Shown here piece by piece: positions 60,864 through 64,000 of a stretch of DNA of 64,000 nt. The notes beneath the pieces are model-generated. The model ran no database searches and was not told the DNA's origin. It saw only the letters and a list, made by a program, of their open reading frames with translations. Each line of letters begins with the position of its first letter. Within the stretch, counting starts at the first letter, position 1. Source of the stretch: an uncultured Methylophaga sp. (lineage in GTDB: Bacteria; Pseudomonadota; Gammaproteobacteria; GCF-002020875); contig CALEHW010000036.1 of assembly GCA_937877715.1 (NCBI GenBank), forward strand, positions 1-64,000, in the 5' to 3' direction. Both the position numbers and the translations under genes were made by a program.

Positions 60864-62783
60864 TTACTTCTTGTCGTCTACCTCTTCAAACTCGGCATCA
60901 ACTACATCGTCATCCTGTGATCCTGCTCCACCATCTGCTCCACCAGGAGCTGCCGCCCCCTCTTCTGGCTGACTATACATGCGCTCTGCCATTTTAGATG
61001 AGGCCTCGGCCAAGGCCTTGCTCTTCTCTTCGATCACTGCGGCATCATCATCCTTCATTACAGCCTCAAGCTCAGAAATTGCAGACTCAATGGCACCCTT
61101 TTCATCAGCCTCCACTTGGTCTCCGGCCTCTTCCATTGCCTTGCGGGTGGAGTGGATAAGGCCATCTGCCTGGTTGCGGGCATCAACCAGTTCGTGGAAT
61201 TTCTTGTCCTCATCAGCATGCGCCTCGGCATCGGCAACCATCTTCTCGACCTCTTCATCACTGAGACCACTCGATGCCTTGATAATGATGGATTGCTCTT
61301 TACCAGTTGCCTTGTCTTTTGCAGATACATTAAGGATGCCGTTGGCATCAATATCGAGGCTAACCTCAATCTGAGGTGTACCACGTGGTGCAGGTGGAAT
61401 ATCAGTCAGATCAAAACGGCCAAGTGATTTATTTGCAGAGGCCTGCTCACGCTCACCCTGCAATACATGCACCGTAACTGCACTCTGATTATCATCTGCT
61501 GTAGAGAAGGTCTGCTGTGCCTTGGTTGGAATTGTTGTGTTCTTGTCAATCAGCTTAGTCATTACCCCACCCATGGTCTCGATTCCGAGAGAGAGTGGCG
61601 TTACATCCAATAGCAGAACGTCATTTACATCACCAGCCAGCACTCCACCCTGAATTGCTGCGCCCATCGCTACCGCCTCATCAGGATTGACATCCTTGCG
61701 TGGCTCCTTGCCGAAGAAGGCCTGAACCTGCTCCTGAACCTTGGGCATACGGGTCTGTCCACCAACCAAGATTACATCCTTGATCTCAGAGGCAGAGAGC
61801 CCCGCATCCTTTAGTGCAACACGACACGGTTCAATCGAGCGCTGTACCAGATCATCTACCAGGGATTCCAGTTTGGCGCGGGTCATCTTGATATTCATAT
61901 GTTTTGGGCCAGAGGCATCGGCAGTAACATATGGCAGATTGATATCGGTCTGCTGACTGGAGGAGAGCTCGATCTTCGCCTTCTCTGCAGCCTCTTTCAG
62001 ACGCTGCAACGCCATTGGATCGTTGGAGAGATCAACCCCCTGATCCTTTTTAAACTCATCAACCAGGTAGTCCATGATGCGGTTATCAAAGTCCTCACCA
62101 CCGAGGAAGGTGTCGCCATTGGTTGCCAACACCTCAAACTGATGCTCACCGTCAATCTCTGCGATCTCGATAATGGAGACATCGAAAGTACCACCACCAA
62201 GGTCATAAACAGCGATGGTGCGGTCACCCTCTTTCTTATCCATACCGTAGGCCAGTGCCGCCGCAGTTGGCTCATTGATGATTCGCTTGACCTCAAGACC
62301 GGCAATCTTGCCTGCATCCTTGGTCGCCTGACGCTGGGAGTCATTGAAATATGCGGGAACAGTTACTACGGCCTCGGTGACATCCTCACCCAGATACTCC
62401 TCAGCAGTCTTCTTCATCTTCTGAAGAACACGGGCAGAGACCTCCGGTGCAGCCATCTTGTTGTCCCCAACCTGAACCCAGGCATCCCCATTGTCTGCCT
62501 TGACGATGCTGTACGGCACCAAGTCAATATCCTTCTGCACAACCTTGTCCTCGAAACGGCGTCCAATCAGCCGCTTGATCGCAAACAGGGTATTGTGCGG
62601 ATTGGTAACAGCCTGACGTTTTGCAGACTGCCCAACCAGAACCTCGCCATCAGCGGTATAGCCGATTACTGATGGCGTGGTACGTGCCCCCTCACTATTC
62701 TCAATTACTCGCGCCTTGCCGCCCTCAAGTACTGCTACACAAGAGTTGGTTGTTCCCAAATCAATTCCGATAATCTTTCCCAT
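60864..62783 (-). CDS. dnaK: Chaperone protein DnaK (Hsp70)
   Basis: A 639-residue ATP-dependent chaperone. The start [20 protein letters not shown], phosphate loop [14 protein letters not shown] and [14 protein letters not shown] are the Hsp70 signatures. The substrate-binding domain starts after [17 protein letters not shown] (about residue 390), and the helical lid and acidic tail end [13 protein letters not shown]. It has its own sigma-32 promoter and works with GrpE and DnaJ encoded on either side. Confidence 0.98.
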   Translation of the reverse strand: MGKIIGIDLGTTNSCVAVLEGGKARVIENSEGARTTPSVIGYTADGEVLVGQSAKRQAVTNPHNTLFAIKRLIGRRFEDKVVQKDIDLVPYSIVKADNGDAWVQVGDNKMAAPEVSARVLQKMKKTAEEYLGEDVTEAVVTVPAYFNDSQRQATKDAGKIAGLEVKRIINEPTAAALAYGMDKKEGDRTIAVYDLGGGTFDVSIIEIAEIDGEHQFEVLATNGDTFLGGEDFDNRIMDYLVDEFKKDQGVDLSNDPMALQRLKEAAEKAKIELSSSQQTDINLPYVTADASGPKHMNIKMTRAKLESLVDDLVQRSIEPCRVALKDAGLSASEIKDVILVGGQTRMPKVQEQVQAFFGKEPRKDVNPDEAVAMGAAIQGGVLAGDVNDVLLLDVTPLSLGIETMGGVMTKLIDKNTTIPTKAQQTFSTADDNQSAVTVHVLQGEREQASANKSLGRFDLTDIPPAPRGTPQIEVSLDIDANGILNVSAKDKATGKEQSIIIKASSGLSDEEVEKMVADAEAHADEDKKFHELVDARNQADGLIHSTRKAMEEAGDQVEADEKGAIESAISELEAVMKDDDAAVIEEKSKALAEASSKMAERMYSQPEEGAAAPGGADGGAGSQDDDVVDAEFEEVDDKK

Positions 62784-62848
62784 AATATTCTCTCTCTAGT
62801 TTCAATTTTTTCAATTAGTTATGTTGATCGCTTTACTCTCTCTACCTG

Positions 62849-62876
62849 ATATGGGGACTCTTTTTTCCATTTCAAG
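62849..62876 (-). promoter_or_regulatory. Sigma-32 heat-shock promoter of dnaK
   Basis: CTTGAAA (62876-62870), a 13-base spacer and CCCCATAT (62856-62849) match the E. coli sigma-32 consensus at essentially every position. The start point would lie about 60 bases ahead of the dnaK ATG. hrcA is also in this cluster, but no CIRCE repeat is seen here. Confidence 0.9.
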
Positions 62877-62901
62877 AAAACATGTCAACTGTTTCAAATA
62901 T

Positions 62902-63516
62902 TTATGAACTCACAATAACCCTGGCTGGACGCAACAGGCGCTCATTCAGGGTATACCCCTTCTGCACCACATCCATAACCGTGTTTGGCTCCATATCAGG
63001 GTTGGGCACCATAGTCATCGCCTCATGCTGCTCCGGGTCAAAACGGACACCTTGTGCATCCATCACCTCGATATTGAACTTCTCCAGCACCCCAAATAGC
63101 TGTTTACTTGTCAGCTCCATTCCCTCAAGAATGGTTAAGACATCATCGCTATCTCTGGCCGCCACCAACCCCAGATCAATACTGTCTGCAACAGCCAGTA
63201 ATTCCCGAGCAAAGGATTCCAGGGCGAATTTGCGTGCGTTCTGAACGTCACGAGCAGTTCTCTTTCTGAGATTCTCCATCTCCGCCTGTACCCGTGTCAT
63301 CCGATCCAGATACTCTGCCGCCTGCGCCTTGGCTGCCTCTAGTTCAGAATCTGTCGTAGTCTCCCCGGCTGACTCGTCTTCTTCGATATCGCCCCCACCC
63401 TGAACATCTAAATTCTCTTCATCTGTTGACTCAACAGCAGACACATCTTGCTCCTGACCGATCTCATCTATATCTACACTATCCTCTTCTGAGGATGCAA
63501 CTTCCTTTTTGCTCAT
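62902..63516 (-). CDS. grpE: Nucleotide exchange factor GrpE
   Basis: Releases ADP from DnaK and acts as a thermosensor. It has 204 residues. An acidic disordered N-terminus (to about residue 58) precedes a long coiled coil (AKAQAAEYLDRMTRVQAEMENLRKRT region). The C-terminal beta domain has GVRFDPEQHEAMTMVPN and VMDVVQKGYTLNERLLRPARV. It lies downstream of hrcA. Confidence 0.97.
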   Translation of the reverse strand: MSKKEVASSEEDSVDIDEIGQEQDVSAVESTDEENLDVQGGGDIEEDESAGETTTDSELEAAKAQAAEYLDRMTRVQAEMENLRKRTARDVQNARKFALESFARELLAVADSIDLGLVAARDSDDVLTILEGMELTSKQLFGVLEKFNIEVMDAQGVRFDPEQHEAMTMVPNPDMEPNTVMDVVQKGYTLNERLLRPARVIVSS

Positions 63517-63551
63517 CCAAAAATCCTTTCTACTTCTCTAAATTGGCTGCC

Positions 63552-63584
63552 ATTATAGGTTGGGGCTATCTCATGGAATTCAAG
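63552..63584 (-). promoter_or_regulatory. Possible grpE promoter (sigma-32-like and/or sigma-70)
   Basis: CTTGAAT (63584-63578) and CCCCAACC (63565-63558) resemble a sigma-32 site with a 12-base spacer. A perfect TATAAT (63557-63552) follows immediately. The upstream element lies inside the 3' end of hrcA. Confidence 0.4.
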
Positions 63585-64000
63585 GCGGAACCCAAAATTT
63601 TTGCTGTCATGTCAACCACAGGAATCACTTTGTCATATGCCATTCTGGTTGGACCAACCACACCAAGTACACCGACCACCCCATCCTCATGACGATATGG
63701 TGCCGTTACCACACTGCAGTCATCAAATGAGCTATATCCTGACTCTTCTCCGATAAAGACCTGAACCCCGTCAGCCTCCATACACTGGTCCAGCAGATGG
63801 ATCATGTCCCGCTTCTCGCCAAAGGCATCAAACAGCTGCCGCAGGCGATCCATCTCACACAGCTCACCATACTCCATCAACCTGGAGCGACCAGAGACCA
63901 CTACATCATCTTCTCCAACTTTCCCGGAGGTGACAACCTGTTGAGCCATCCTCACGATCCCCTGCATCGCCCCATCCATCTCGCCTCTGGCCCGCTCCAG
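63566..64000 (-). CDS. hrcA: Heat-inducible transcription repressor HrcA, C-terminal part (runs off right edge)
   Basis: The last 144 residues of HrcA, which binds CIRCE operators of chaperone genes in many bacteria. GRSRLMEYGELCEMDRLRQL, VQVFIGEESG, CSVVTAPYRHEDGVVGVLG and GPTRMAYDKVIPVVDMTAK are typical of the GAF-like C-terminal domain. The DNA-binding N-terminus lies outside the window. Together with the dnaK sigma-32 site this implies dual heat-shock control, as is known in some beta- and gammaproteobacteria. Confidence 0.94.
   Translation of the reverse strand: MERARGEMDGAMQGIVRMAQQVVTSGKVGEDDVVVSGRSRLMEYGELCEMDRLRQLFDAFGEKRDMIHLLDQCMEADGVQVFIGEESGYSSFDDCSVVTAPYRHEDGVVGVLGVVGPTRMAYDKVIPVVDMTAKILGSALNSMR

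Overview
The window is a dense, mostly minus-strand stretch of a gammaproteobacterial chromosome. Gene content and order are those of free-living or symbiotic Chromatiales/Pseudomonadales-type gammaproteobacteria: hrcA-grpE-dnaK-dnaJ-dapB-carA-carB-greA, yhbY/rlmE-ftsH-folP-glmM-tpiA-secG-tRNA-Leu-nuoA..N, and tRNA-fMet-rimP-nusA-infB-rbfA-truB-rpsO-pnp. The RpoS-NlpD-Pcm-SurE group, NlpD with two LysM repeats, MetZ (the O-succinylhomoserine route) and a prfB frameshift site identical to that of E. coli agree with this. No gene identifies genus or species. No gap between genes exceeds about 300 bases. Layout: (1) 1-2,110 holds the 5' end of an OmpR-type regulator, hupB, and a tRNA operon transcribed Pro(UGG)-Arg(UCU)-His(GUG)-Lys(CUU). 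The tRNA-Arg gene is split in its anticodon loop by a 658-nt group I intron that encodes a small PD-(D/E)XK endonuclease. (2) 2,110-9,800: folD, cysS, two cyclophilins, lpxH, and cvpA-purF-metZ. (3) 9,800-22,700: lysS, prfB (RF2, +1 frameshift), recJ with a short RpfE/COG4255-like gene, the threonine genes thrC-hom with an alaC-type transaminase, and surE-pcm-yqaA-nlpD-rpoS, which are chained by very short overlaps. (4) 22,700-31,600: the transcription/translation block pnp, rpsO, truB, rbfA, infB, nusA, rimP and initiator tRNA. (5) 31,600-46,000: a complete 14-subunit complex I operon (nuoA-N), preceded by tRNA-Leu(GAG), secG and tpiA. (6) 46,000-53,600: glmM, folP, ftsH, an IS200/IS605-type transposase, rlmE and yhbY. 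(7) 53,600-64,000: greA, carB, carA, dapB and the DnaK chaperone set with a near-perfect sigma-32 promoter; hrcA runs off the right edge. Besides ordinary housekeeping genes, the window carries an unusual load of intergenic palindromes. One family (three full copies plus a fragment; 16.0, 47.2, 48.8 and 53.6 kb) has a conserved central stem-loop and conserved internal boxes, but its outer arms pair within each copy and differ between copies. A second nested-palindrome class lies at 4.4, 14.8 and 52.5 kb. Two REP-like hairpins at 11.35 and 25.35 kb differ by compensating changes. These palindromes and the tRNA-Arg intron are the accessory signals most worth a second look.
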